Shown here piece after piece: positions 1 to 6,770 of a DNA stretch of 16,391 nt. Position 1 is the first letter of the stretch, and each line of letters begins with the position of its first letter. The notes under the pieces were generated by a model that ran no database searches, was not told the origin of the DNA, and saw only the letters and a program-made list of their open reading frames with translations. A program made the position numbers and the translations under genes. Origin of the DNA: JACDCA01 sp040881785 (GTDB lineage: Bacteria > Acidobacteriota > Vicinamibacteria > Vicinamibacterales > 2-12-FULL-66-21); assembly GCA_040881785.1 (NCBI GenBank), contig JBBECO010000203.1:1-16391 (forward strand), read 5' to 3'.

Positions 1-2
1 CC

Positions 3-89
3 GGCACCTACGACATCGCCGTCTTCGCGTGGAGCACCGCGAAGCACGAGTTCGTCCCGGCGAAGGTCGTGCGGGTGCACGTGCGGTAG
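3..89 (+). CDS. 3' end of an unknown protein (partial)
   Basis: Only the last 28 codons are inside the window, read in the third frame and closed by TAG at 87-89. The peptide starts GTYDIAVFAWSTAKHEF and ends in alternating hydrophobic and basic residues (VVRVHVR). A G-T-Y-x-I-x-V-F start followed by a final beta-strand is what the last strands of an Ig-like or fibronectin-like beta-sandwich look like, so an extracytoplasmic protein is possible. This is inferred from a very short piece. No function can be assigned, and the gene's start lies outside the window. Confidence 0.55.
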   Translation, partial: GTYDIAVFAWSTAKHEFVPAKVVRVHVR

Positions 90-143
90 GTCGGGCGTCA
101 GACGCCCGACCTGTGCGGCGACCGCCCGACCTGAAGGTCGGGC
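88..143. repeat. Two adjacent GC-rich inverted repeats after the partial gene
   Basis: The first is a perfect inverted repeat with 12-bp arms at 88-99 and 101-112 around a single central A; it begins inside the stop codon of the upstream gene. The second has 9-bp arms at 124-132 and 135-143 around GA. Both are built on the same GGTCGGGC/GCCCGACC core, so this looks like a tandem copy of one palindromic element rather than two unrelated hairpins. There is no T tract on either side. It could end the upstream transcript or be a dispersed REP-like repeat. Confidence 0.6.
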
Positions 144-462
144 CTACAAGGCGGGCCTTTGGCCGTGTTGAACCGTGTTAAGTCAGAAACGTTTCCGAGA
201 GCCCGACGTTGCAGTTGTGGCGCGATCGCGCGGCGACTCACTCGGACAGCGAAGAAAGGCGGCGCGTGATGGTCCTGCACTGGACCGCCGGGGCGCTGGC
301 CTTGGATAGTCCGTGCGCTCCTAGCCGCGTGGCGGGCAAGGCAAACGGCGTGAAGGTTGGCGGCGCCGTGGTGAACATCCCGCCGTGGGATGGGTATCCC
401 CGGCGGCTGGAACGTGGCGCTAAGAGTGACGGAACTGTTTCTAAGGCGAAAGGGGCTGGCCT
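144..462. other. Stretch without a recognisable gene
   Basis: About 320 bases between the inverted repeats and the 3' end of the aspartic protease gene. Open frames exist on both strands, but their translations are rich in Arg, Pro and Gly without any motif, and none has a convincing ribosome binding site. I see no RNA gene, terminator with a T tract, or tandem repeat here. It may be a decayed gene or simple spacer. Confidence 0.5.
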
Positions 463-912
463 TTAGAACGCGACCGAAAAATGGCCCATCGCACCGTTGT
501 AGAAGAACAGGCAGCGACTTAAGATGTCGCGGCCAATCAACGCGTGGAAATTCTGTGCTGCTAACAACTCGATCGCGACGACAGGGATCGCCTGGATGAC
601 CAACGGTTGGTCGGTAGCCGTCGCACCCGGGATAGCCAACGCGACGTCGAACTGTTCGGTTACGTGAGGCGTTTGTCCGCTCGATGCAGTGTTCATTGTA
701 GCCGTGCCGGTTGCCGGAATGCCAAGAGCCACGAGAACCGACGGATCGACACAAGTGCAACTCGCCCCCGTGTCGATGAGCGCACGAATATTCACAAGTG
801 CCGGCACGGCCTGCCCTTCCGCAGTCAAGGCTTTAGCGCGCGCCGCGCTAACCCCCACGGCGGCATTCAGCATTGGCCCTTCAGAGGTAAACTGAAGCGA
901 AAAGTGCGGCAT
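463..912 (-). CDS. Retropepsin-like aspartic protease domain protein
   Basis: A 149-aa protein with the hallmarks of the single-domain, retroviral-type aspartic proteases found in bacteria. The catalytic loop ALIDTGAS lies at residues 44-51 (Asp47-Thr48-Gly49), preceded by a hydrophobic strand. Near the C-terminus, ALIGRDIL (124-131) matches the psi-loop motif that ends in G-R-D-[IL]-L in this family. Such proteins act as homodimers, each subunit giving one Asp; the substrate is unknown. There is no signal peptide or membrane segment, so it is probably cytosolic. The gene starts with ATG only 11 nt downstream of the preceding small gene, so the two are almost certainly cotranscribed. The fold and catalytic motif are well supported; the biological role is not known. 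Confidence 0.82.
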   Translation of the reverse strand: MPHFSLQFTSEGPMLNAAVGVSAARAKALTAEGQAVPALVNIRALIDTGASCTCVDPSVLVALGIPATGTATMNTASSGQTPHVTEQFDVALAIPGATATDQPLVIQAIPVVAIELLAAQNFHALIGRDILSRCLFFYNGAMGHFSVAF

Positions 913-923
913 TCTCGAACTTG

Positions 924-1193
924 CTAGACGGCATGCCGGAGGCAGGGATCGACGAACCTAGAGACGAACTGAATGCGCTCTAGCGCATGCACTTGCTTGA
1001 CGAGGAAGGGCTCCAGCTTGAACTTTTCGTAGCCGACCTTCAGCGCGTCCTCGTACGAAGTGTAGAAGTCGATAACGTCTTCCCCATGGATGAGCACAAA
1101 CTTTCCTTCGTGCTCAGGCCATTCGGGAAGCCGCTTTTTGAATGTCTCGAGTTCTTTTTGGAGCGACATAGGTGAGCCGGGCGATGATGTCAT
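924..1193 (-). CDS. Small hypothetical protein paired with the aspartic protease
   Basis: An 89-aa acidic and aromatic protein with a core of LIHGEDVIDFYTSYEDALK followed by VGYEKFKLEPFLVKQV. From memory, proteins of this type (a short helical start, then an H-G-x-x-V...Y-x-x-Y-x-x-A-L motif) often stand directly upstream of retropepsin-like proteases; I cannot check this here. The ATG at 1193 is chosen because GAGGA lies 7 nt upstream. A further ATG at 1250 has no such site, and an internal ATG at 1169, just before the conserved part, is an alternative. No catalytic motif, signal peptide or membrane segment is visible. The tight coupling suggests it is a partner, regulator or substrate of the protease (inference). 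Confidence 0.72.
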   Translation of the reverse strand: MTSSPGSPMSLQKELETFKKRLPEWPEHEGKFVLIHGEDVIDFYTSYEDALKVGYEKFKLEPFLVKQVHALERIQFVSRFVDPCLRHAV

Positions 1194-1370
1194 ACCGGCG
1201 TCCTCACTTGCAACACTACCGCTCTCGCCACAGCGAGGGCTGGCGTCCATTGTACCAGAGACTAGACATTCTTGTCTGGACTGTGCGTCGTGAGCGCAGC
1301 GCAGAACGTCGGTCTAAGCGTGGCGGGGCACCGTAACGGCGCTGCACCCCTAATGCACCCCAAACACGAA

Positions 1371-1397
1371 AGAGACTCCGGCGTTGTCGGAGCCTCT
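1371..1397 (-). terminator. Stem-loop downstream of tRNA-Ala
   Basis: Arms of 10 bp at 1371-1380 and 1388-1397, with one G-U pair and a 7-nt loop, 33 nt past the 3' end of the tRNA. On the minus strand the stem is followed by a short TT and later TTT, so it is a plausible but weak intrinsic terminator. On the + strand it is followed by a pyrimidine-rich stretch, so it could work both ways. Confidence 0.6.
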
Positions 1398-1429
1398 TCT
1401 CATAAACCGTTGTAATTGTTCAACTTATT

Positions 1430-1505
<76 letters not shown>

Positions 1506-1522
1506 ACTAGTTGTGTGGCTTT

Positions 1523-1561
1523 TTCGAGCTCCCTCATGGCGCTGGCCATGTCGAACTCGAA
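1523..1561 (-). other. Two-tier stem-loop in the tRNA-Ala leader
   Basis: Outer 6-bp arms at 1523-1528 and 1556-1561 enclose inner 6-bp arms at 1535-1540 and 1545-1550 with a 4-nt loop. The structure sits between the promoter candidate and the tRNA 5' end, so it would form in the precursor RNA. Whether it affects processing is unknown. Confidence 0.4.
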
Positions 1562-1565
1562 CAAA

Positions 1566-1595
1566 AGTTTATCACGCGGCAGGAGTACCGGACAA
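1566..1595 (-). promoter_or_regulatory. Putative promoter of tRNA-Ala (extended -10)
   Basis: On the minus strand, TGATAAACT gives an extended -10 (TAAACT at 1571-1566) with a TTGTCC -35-like box at 1595-1590 and an 18-nt spacer. The predicted start would give a leader of roughly 50-60 nt before the mature tRNA, which would be removed by RNase P. This is motif matching only. Confidence 0.35.
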
Positions 1596-1603
1596 ACCGA
1601 ACG

Positions 1604-1631
1604 ACCGATCACCGATTACCGAGTACCGATC
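1604..1631. repeat. Heptanucleotide tandem repeat, 4 units
   Basis: Four consecutive 7-bp units: ACCGATC (1604-1610), ACCGATT (1611-1617), ACCGAGT (1618-1624) and ACCGATC (1625-1631). They share ACCGA and vary only in the last two bases. The array lies just past the stop of the minus-strand gene at 1634 and upstream of the tRNA promoter candidate. Short heptamer arrays like this expand and contract by slippage. Confidence 0.75.
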
Positions 1632-1633
1632 GC

Positions 1634-1876
1634 TCAAGACGTCGTCGCCGCGCGCCGCGTCTGCATCGTCGTGACGAATCCCCGCAGCGCGGTCGAAGCG
1701 ATCGCGTGGCCCGACGTCACGCGCCACAGCTCCTCGAGATCCTCCGCGGGAATGTCACCGTGCTCATCGAGCGCCTCCACTTTGCCCTGGAGGGCCGCCA
1801 GCGCCGCGGCCGTATCGAGCGCGCCCCGCAACGACGCCTTCAGCGCGCGGATTTCATTTGGGTCAGTCATGGCCAT
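1634..1876 (-). CDS. Hypothetical small helical protein
   Basis: An 80-aa protein beginning MAMTDPNEIRALKASLRGAL, rich in Ala, Leu, Glu and Arg and probably all helical. The composition (DEHGDIPAEDLEELWRVTSG in the middle) is that of a real soluble protein, and both other frames are poor. The start could be the ATG at 1876, with a weak GGTAG upstream, or the ATG at 1870, which gives the more natural start MTDPNE. No known motif, signal peptide or membrane segment is seen. It is transcribed divergently from the pseudokinase gene at 2051, so the 1877-2050 spacer probably carries both promoters. Function unknown. Confidence 0.6.
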   Translation of the reverse strand: MAMTDPNEIRALKASLRGALDTAAALAALQGKVEALDEHGDIPAEDLEELWRVTSGHAIASTALRGFVTTMQTRRAATTS

Positions 1877-2050
1877 TCAATCTACCGCAAATTGCAGGAC
1901 CGGCAGAACGCTTACGTTCTCGTAACCGGCTCCGCCGGCGCGGCCCCGGCCTGAGGGCACGCGATCGCGCGAAATAGGCGTAAAACGCACACCTGTGCGG
2001 CGTGGGCCTCCCGGGTGCGTGGGTTGCAGCCCGGAGCAAGCACCACGTGC

Positions 2051-4478
2051 ATGTCTGGATCCCCTGACATCCGATCGTCGTCGGTCTCCACCGCCGGATA
2101 TGCCGACGGGCTCGGCCGCCGGTCCGTCCGGTTCAATCGCGAAGTGGGCGGCATGCTCGAATGCCTGCACCTGCGCCCGCAGTTCCTGGCGTTCGAGCCG
2201 GCGCTGCGCGCCACGGCTGCCGAGCTGGCGTCTCTCGACGATGAACGCTTCGCACGCGTGCGGGACCTCGAGCGTGATGGCGCGTCGCTGACCGTCGTCT
2301 CCGAGCTCGTGACGGGACACCGTCTGATCGACATCCTGGAAACGCGTGAGGCTCAGGATTCCGCGGTGTCGGGGATCGACGCCGCCTTCGGCTTCCTGCT
2401 CCAGGCGATGCCGGCGCTCGCGGAGCTGCACGCCCGCGGCATCACACACGGTGCGCTGGCTCCCGGCCGCATCATCATCACCCCGACCTCGCAGGTCGTA
2501 CTGCTCGACAGCATTTACGGCGCGGCGCTCGAACGCCTGAAGCTCAATCGGCGCACGCTGTGGACGTCATTCGGCATCCTGGTGCCGCCGATGGCCGGTC
2601 CCGCGCCGGTCGACGCCTGCATGGACGTCGCGCAGGTCGCGCTCTGCGCCCTGCTGCTGGCGGCCGGCCGTCCGCCGGACAGCACGGCAAACGTCTCTGC
2701 CCTGGCGCCCCTGGTGCGCGAGGTGGCCGAGCTCGCGGAGATCCGCACCGGTGGAGCCTTCGCGGAAGCCGTGAGCCGCTTCTTCACGACGACGCTGCCG
2801 GCCGAACGCCGGCGGCCGGCCGTGACGTCCGAGGAGGCGGCGGCTGAAATCCGCCGGCTCGTCAGCCACATCAGCGAAGACGAGTGCCTGAACGCGCTGG
2901 CGGAACTCGTGTCGTTCCAGCCGGGGGTCATGGCGGAGACTCCGGCGGCACGCATACGGCCCGAGCCCGAGCCGATGGAAGTCGCCCCGCACCGGCCCAT
3001 GCCGCTCCAGGTCGTGGTCTCGGCGCGGCAGCCGACACCGGTCCACGCCGAACCATCGATCGACCGTGCGACCGACCCGCTGCCGGCACCCCTGGTAACG
3101 CCGCACATGGCCGACCCGCTCGACGACTCCTTCGCCGGAGGTCACGCCGAGCCCGCTCCGCTGCCGGCACCCGTACCCGCGGCACCAATCCCCGCACCTC
3201 CGGTGATGCCGCAGTTGCACCTGGTGACCCCGCCGGCGCCTCCGGTGGCGCCGGTCTTTTCCGCACCTCCGCCGGCGCCGCCTGCACCTCCGGTCTTTGC
3301 CGCACCCCCGGTCCCGCCGCCGGCCCCGNNNNNNNNNNNNNNNNNNNNNNNNNNNNNNNNNNNNNNNNNNNNNNNNNNNNNNNNNNNNNNNNNNNNNNNN
3401 NNNNNNNNNNNNNNNNNNNNNNNNNNNNCCGCCGGCCCCGCCGCCAGCTCCGGTGCCGGCCGTGCCCGTTTGGCCCCAGGCGCCGACGCCATTTCAGGCC
3501 GCTCCGGTGGTGTTCGCGCCACCACAGGCCGGAGCCCCCGTGCAGGTCCTGCCGGCCACCGCACCCGCTGCCCTGCGGATCCGCCAGGAGGCCCCGGCCG
3601 GTTACGCGCCGCCCCGGCCTCGCCGAGCCGATGTCATGCCGGCCCCGGTGCCGACGCAGGCCGGACCCGTCATTCCGCGCGCGGTGCGACGTGCTCCCGT
3701 GCCGTGGAAGGCGGTCGCCGCAGCGGTGGTCGTGCTGTCGGTCGGCATCTTCGCGGGGCGGTCCTACCTGCAGGGCCGGCCCACATCGCCGATCGTGGCG
3801 GCCGGCCCCGTCAGCGCACCGGCCAGGGCGACGGCCGCGCCGGTCCCCGCGCCGACGACCGGCAGCCTCGTGGTCAACAGTCAGCCGGCGGGTGCGACCG
3901 TCATCCTGAACAGCCAGGTCGTGGGCGTCACGCCGCTCGCCCTCGACGCCGTGGCCGTCGGGAAGCACAAGGTCGAGATCACCGACGGCAAGGTCACCGT
4001 GCAGCGGACGGTCCTGATCGAGGCGGGCAAACCCGGGACGCTCAGCGTCCCGCTCTTCTCCGGCTGGCTGGCCGTGTTCGCGCCGATTCGCCTGGACGTC
4101 TCGGAGGGACGGCGCACGCTCGGCAGCACCGAGAGCGGCCGGATCGTGCTGGCGCCCGGCCGGCACGTCCTGACCCTCTCGAACCGCGAATTGGGCTACA
4201 CGGCATCGCAGACGGTGGAGATCCGGCCAGGCGAAGAGCGTGTGCTCAACCTGAAACCCATGGGCCTGGTGAACCTGAACGCTTCCCCCTGGGCCGAGGT
4301 CTGGGTAGACGGCACACGGGCCGGCGAGACGCCGCTCGCCAACCTCCAGGTGCCCCTGGGGACCCGCGAATTCATCTTCAAGCACCCGCAGTACGGCGAA
4401 CGCCGGGTGACCGCGACGATCACCACGACGGCTTCGGCCCTCACCGTGGACTTCGGCCGGCCCCCCTCAGAGCCCTAG
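2051..4478 (+). CDS. Membrane-anchored pseudokinase with Pro-rich linker and PEGA repeats
   Basis: The N-terminal 270 residues resemble a degenerate Ser/Thr protein kinase. LARGE-lobe features are visible: ELHARGITHGALAPGRIII (125-143) aligns with the catalytic loop and QVVLLDS with the metal-binding strand, but HRD is replaced by HGA, so the catalytic Asp is gone, and no glycine-rich loop is seen. A long Pro/Ala-rich linker follows, broken by a 100-N gap. After the gap come a single membrane helix (about AVAAAVVVLSVGIFAG), then a PEGA domain (GSLVVNSQPAGATVILN), a divergent PEGA-like unit (GWLAVFAPIRLDVSEG) and a third (LVNLNASPWAEVWVDGTRAG). PEGA domains are surface or periplasmic beta modules. 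The reading frame differs by one across the N run, but this is explained if the true gap length is a multiple of 3. About 775 residues are visible. ATG 2051 is used; an in-frame GTG at 2015 is possible. Role unknown, probably binding or signalling rather than phosphorylation. Confidence 0.78.
3329..3428. other. Assembly gap (100 N) inside the Pro-rich linker
   Basis: Exactly 100 N, a usual placeholder for unknown length. The 12 bases on the left edge (3317-3328) are identical to the 12 on the right edge (3429-3440), CCGCCGGCCCCG, coding Pro-Pro-Ala-Pro in the two correct frames. The assembly therefore broke in a GC-rich tandem repeat. Complete codons abut both sides in the flanking frames, so the real missing length must be a multiple of 3 for one intact protein. 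Confidence 0.95.
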
Positions 4479-4483
4479 TCTCA

Positions 4484-4506
4484 TCCGAGGGGCTTCGCCC
4501 CTCGGA
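4484..4506 (+). terminator. Perfect stem-loop after the pseudokinase gene
   Basis: Arms of 10 bp (4484-4493 and 4497-4506) around the loop TTC, five bases past the stop codon. It is very stable, but the bases that follow (CTCCCTTACAC) are only pyrimidine-rich rather than a T tract, so it is either a weak intrinsic terminator or a repeat element with an mRNA 3'-end-protecting role. Confidence 0.6.
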
Positions 4507-4807
4507 CTCCCTTACACGCTCTCTCGCTCGCCGCTTCGCCGGCTCGCTCCGTTCGCGTGGCTCATTCGCTGGCGCTCATTCGCGTCGTGGTTTGTGAGAT
4601 GCGTTCTGGTGTCCTGTCACTGGCAATTTCAAAGTCGTAACTTCACGTACCTGTTCGGAGCACGACCGAGGGCAGATAACCAACCCGCCTTCGGTCCGGC
4701 GACGTGCTGCCGCGAGTTTCTGCCGGGAATTCTCGCGCCGCCGTCGGGATGCACTCTGGCATTTCGCTTGCGATCGTCGCCGACGTTCCCCCCTCTGAAG
4801 GTGCGCC
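4507..4807. repeat. Non-coding stretch starting with low-complexity TCGC-rich DNA
   Basis: From 4517 to 4590 the sequence is made of overlapping GCTCGC and TTCGC words, including a 10-bp direct repeat GCTCATTCGC at 4560-4569 and 4574-4583 (14-nt period). This type of motif-shuffled DNA directly after a hairpin looks like a dispersed intergenic repeat. From about 4590 to 4800 the DNA is ordinary, and no convincing gene is seen on either strand; it may hold the promoter of the 48-aa gene at 4808. Confidence 0.45.
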
Positions 4808-4954
4808 ATGTGGAGCTGGATTTTCTGTCACGTCGTTGGGCACGACTACAGCGTGAGCTGTAATGGCGGCGCCATGTTTCTCCGCTGCATCGCGTGCGGT
4901 AGGCGCTCACACGGCTGGACGGTTCACGAGCACGGGCATCAGCAGCAGGCCTAG
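4808..4954 (+). CDS. 48-aa Cys/His protein, possible small zinc-binding protein
   Basis: A short gene with ATG at 4808 and a good ribosome binding site, GAAGGTG, ending 4 nt upstream. The peptide starts MWSWIFCHVVGHDYSVSC and contains FLRCIACGRRSHGW. Cys7-His8, His12, Cys18 and the pair Cys27-x2-Cys30 followed by Gly-Arg-Arg form the pattern C-x4-G-H...C-x2-C-G shared by several families of tiny zinc-ribbon-like proteins, including phage-type small proteins. The tail is His/Gln-rich (VHEHGHQQQA). There is no signal peptide. It stands alone between the pseudokinase gene and the PolX-like gene, both on the same strand. Metal binding is inferred from residue spacing; function is unknown. That it is coding is supported by the ribosome binding site and the ordered Cys/His positions. 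Confidence 0.68.
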   Translation: MWSWIFCHVVGHDYSVSCNGGAMFLRCIACGRRSHGWTVHEHGHQQQA

Positions 4955-5007
4955 CCGAGGCGGCGGAGACTGACCCCGGGTCGCCCGACCTCGGTTAGTC
5001 TGAATGG

Positions 5008-6699
5008 GTGAACGCGCCGAACCTGGTCGAACACCTCAGCTACCTTGCCTGCCTTGCCGAAATACGGGGCGCCAACGACGGCGCCGACCTCCGCTCCGCC
5101 GTCAGCCGGTTGAACGGCCTCACGCCCAGCGAGGCGGCGCGGCTGGAACAGCGCATCCGCCAGCCCGAATCCCCTGACATCCCTGACTTTCCTGACTTTC
5201 CGGACTTTCCGGCAGCCGCCACCTGGCGCATGCGGGAGCTGGCTTCCGGGGGCGGCGAGGCGGCCCTTCGCGCCGGCCGGGCCGGGATCCCGGCGCTGCT
5301 CCGCTGGTTGCTCGAACTCGGCGCAGCGACCCCCGAACAGGCTGCGGCACTCGCGCGGGATCTCGGGGTTGTCACCCTCCCGGACCTTCAGGCCGCCCTC
5401 GAGGACGGCCGGCTGCACCGCCTGATGGAGACGGCCGCGCCGCGCGTGCGGACGGCGGCGGACGCCCTGGCGGATGAGGTCCGGCCCGTGTCGCTCGGCC
5501 GCGCCGACGAGATCCTGACCGACATCCAGACCCAGATCGCTCACCACTGCCCCCAGCTGGACGATGTCGTGATCGCCGGCGGCGCGAGACGCTTCGAGCC
5601 CCTGGTGCCGCAGCTCGTCCTCGTCGGCAAGGCTGCCGATCCTGGGGGCGCGGTCGAGGCCCTCTGCGCCATGCCGGACGTCGATGACGTCCTGCACCGG
5701 ACGTCCAGGCGGGTCCTGCTCTGGGTGCACCATCACGAGATCGACGTCCGGATCGCGGCACCGGACGACTACGGCACGGTGCTCTTCAACCACACGGGGT
5801 CGAGCACGCACGTCGCGATGGTGACGGCGCGTCGGCGCCCCTCATTGCACGCCCGCGAAGAGGACCTCTACACCCATGCCGCCCTGCCGTTCATCCCCCC
5901 TGAACTGCGGAATGGCACCGGCGAGACCGAGGCGGCGGCCGCGGGGCGCCTGCCGCAGCTCGTGCAGCGCCTCGATATCCGCGGCGACCTGCACATGCAC
6001 TCGACGTACAGCGACGGCCAGGACACGCTCGAGGCCATGGTGGCGGCCAGCGCCGCGCTGGGGTACGAGTACATGGCGATCTCGGACCACTCCCAGAGCG
6101 CCGCGGCCTCGCGCACGGTCACACTCGATCAGCTCGCGCGACAGCGCGACGAGGTCCTCCGCCTGCGCGAGCAGTATCCGGGCATCACGATCCTGCACGG
6201 GATCGAGGTGGACATCCTGCCGGATGGCCGTCTGGACTTCCCCGACATCGTCCTCGAGCAACTGGATTTCGTGCTGGCCTCGCTCCACGACGCCGCGCGA
6301 CAGGACGGCCCCACGCTGACCCGGCGCTGCCTGCGCGCGATCGCGCATCCGCTCGTCAACGTCATCACCCACCCCGCCAATCGTCTGGTGGGACGCCGCG
6401 CCGGGTACGCCCTCGACTTCGATGCCGTCTATGCGGCCGCGGCTGACACCGGCACGGCACTGGAAATCGACGGGGCCCCGAGCCATCTCGACCTCGACGG
6501 CGAGCACGCCCGCGCGGCTGTCGCCGCCGGCGTGACCGTGACGATCGACAGCGACTGCCACCGGGTCCGGGCCCTCGACCGGCAGATGCGGCTCGGCATC
6601 GGCACGGCCCGCCGGGGATGGGTCGAAGCCCGTCACGTCCTCAATTGCCGGCCCGTTTCCGAGGTGCTGGCCTTCGTCCGGGCCAAGCGGAACGGGTAG
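5008..6699 (+). CDS. PolX-like protein: degenerate DNA polymerase X domain plus intact PHP domain
   Basis: At 563 residues it has the size and order of bacterial PolX (about 570): N-terminal 8-kDa-like helices (5-50), a fingers region (95-135), a palm region (about 175-310) and a C-terminal PHP phosphoesterase domain (about 327-560). The palm keeps the strand with EIDVRIAAPDDYG (about 244-256) and TGSSTHVAM, but the segment that should read G-S-x-R-R...D-x-D reads GGARRFEPLVPQLVLVG, so the two metal-binding Asp are absent. The fingers lack a clear helix-hairpin-helix glycine motif. The PHP domain has its ligands: DLHMHSTYSDG (His329, His331), ISDHS, HGIEVDIL, LASLH, ITHPANR and IDSDCH. A 3'-5' exonuclease or other phosphoesterase function is therefore more likely than polymerisation. 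Start GTG at 5008 matches where family members begin. A PD[IF] x4 repeat is inserted near residue 56. Confidence 0.86.
   Translation: MNAPNLVEHLSYLACLAEIRGANDGADLRSAVSRLNGLTPSEAARLEQRIRQPESPDIPDFPDFPDFPAAATWRMRELASGGGEAALRAGRAGIPALLRWLLELGAATPEQAAALARDLGVVTLPDLQAALEDGRLHRLMETAAPRVRTAADALADEVRPVSLGRADEILTDIQTQIAHHCPQLDDVVIAGGARRFEPLVPQLVLVGKAADPGGAVEALCAMPDVDDVLHRTSRRVLLWVHHHEIDVRIAAPDDYGTVLFNHTGSSTHVAMVTARRRPSLHAREEDLYTHAALPFIPPELRNGTGETEAAAAGRLPQLVQRLDIRGDLHMHSTYSDGQDTLEAMVAASAALGYEYMAISDHSQSAAASRTVTLDQLARQRDEVLRLREQYPGITILHGIEVDILPDGRLDFPDIVLEQLDFVLASLHDAARQDGPTLTRRCLRAIAHPLVNVITHPANRLVGRRAGYALDFDAVYAAAADTGTALEIDGAPSHLDLDGEHARAAVAAGVTVTIDSDCHRVRALDRQMRLGIGTARRGWVEARHVLNCRPVSEVLAFVRAKRNG
5173..5208 (+). 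repeat. 9-bp tandem repeat inside the PolX-like gene
   Basis: Four units: CCTGACATC, CCTGACTTT, CCTGACTTT and CCGGACTTT. Being a multiple of 3 and in frame, they code Pro-Asp-Ile then three times Pro-Asp-Phe (residues 56-67), between the N-terminal helices and the fingers region, where a flexible linker is tolerated. Confidence 0.85.
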
Positions 6700-6701
6700 G
6701 A

Positions 6702-6715
6702 CGGTTCGCGAACCG
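6702..6715. promoter_or_regulatory. 14-bp perfect palindrome upstream of lolA
   Basis: CGGTTCGCGAACCG at 6702-6715 is its own reverse complement. It starts 3 bases after the stop of the PolX-like gene and ends 16 bases before a candidate -10, so it covers the place where a -35 box should be. It could be an operator or activator site for lolA, or the short stem of a terminator without T tract. Confidence 0.4.
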
Positions 6716-6728
6716 CCCGTGCACCGCA

Positions 6729-6737
6729 TGCTAAGAT
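6729..6737 (+). promoter_or_regulatory. Putative extended -10 of the lolA-secretin unit
   Basis: TGCTAAGAT is an extended -10 (TGn then TAAGAT). No good -35 box is present, as expected for extended -10 promoters or ones that need an activator. The leader to the lolA ATG would be about 27 nt and carries GAGG at 6762-6765 as ribosome binding site. Confidence 0.4.
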
Positions 6738-6770
6738 GACGTCAGCCCTGCCCTGCCATTCGAGGTACTG

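Noticed and set aside
209..466. 85-codon + strand frame starting with TTG in the gene-poor left region
   Set aside because: No ribosome binding site, rare start codon, no motif, and its end overlaps the aspartic protease gene on the other strand.
3297..3428. Apparent +1 frameshift in the pseudokinase gene
   Set aside because: It coincides with the 100-N placeholder; the flanking frames join cleanly if the true gap length is a multiple of 3.
5173..5208. Possible CRISPR-like short repeat
   Set aside because: Units are 9 bp, directly adjacent without spacers, and in frame inside a gene.
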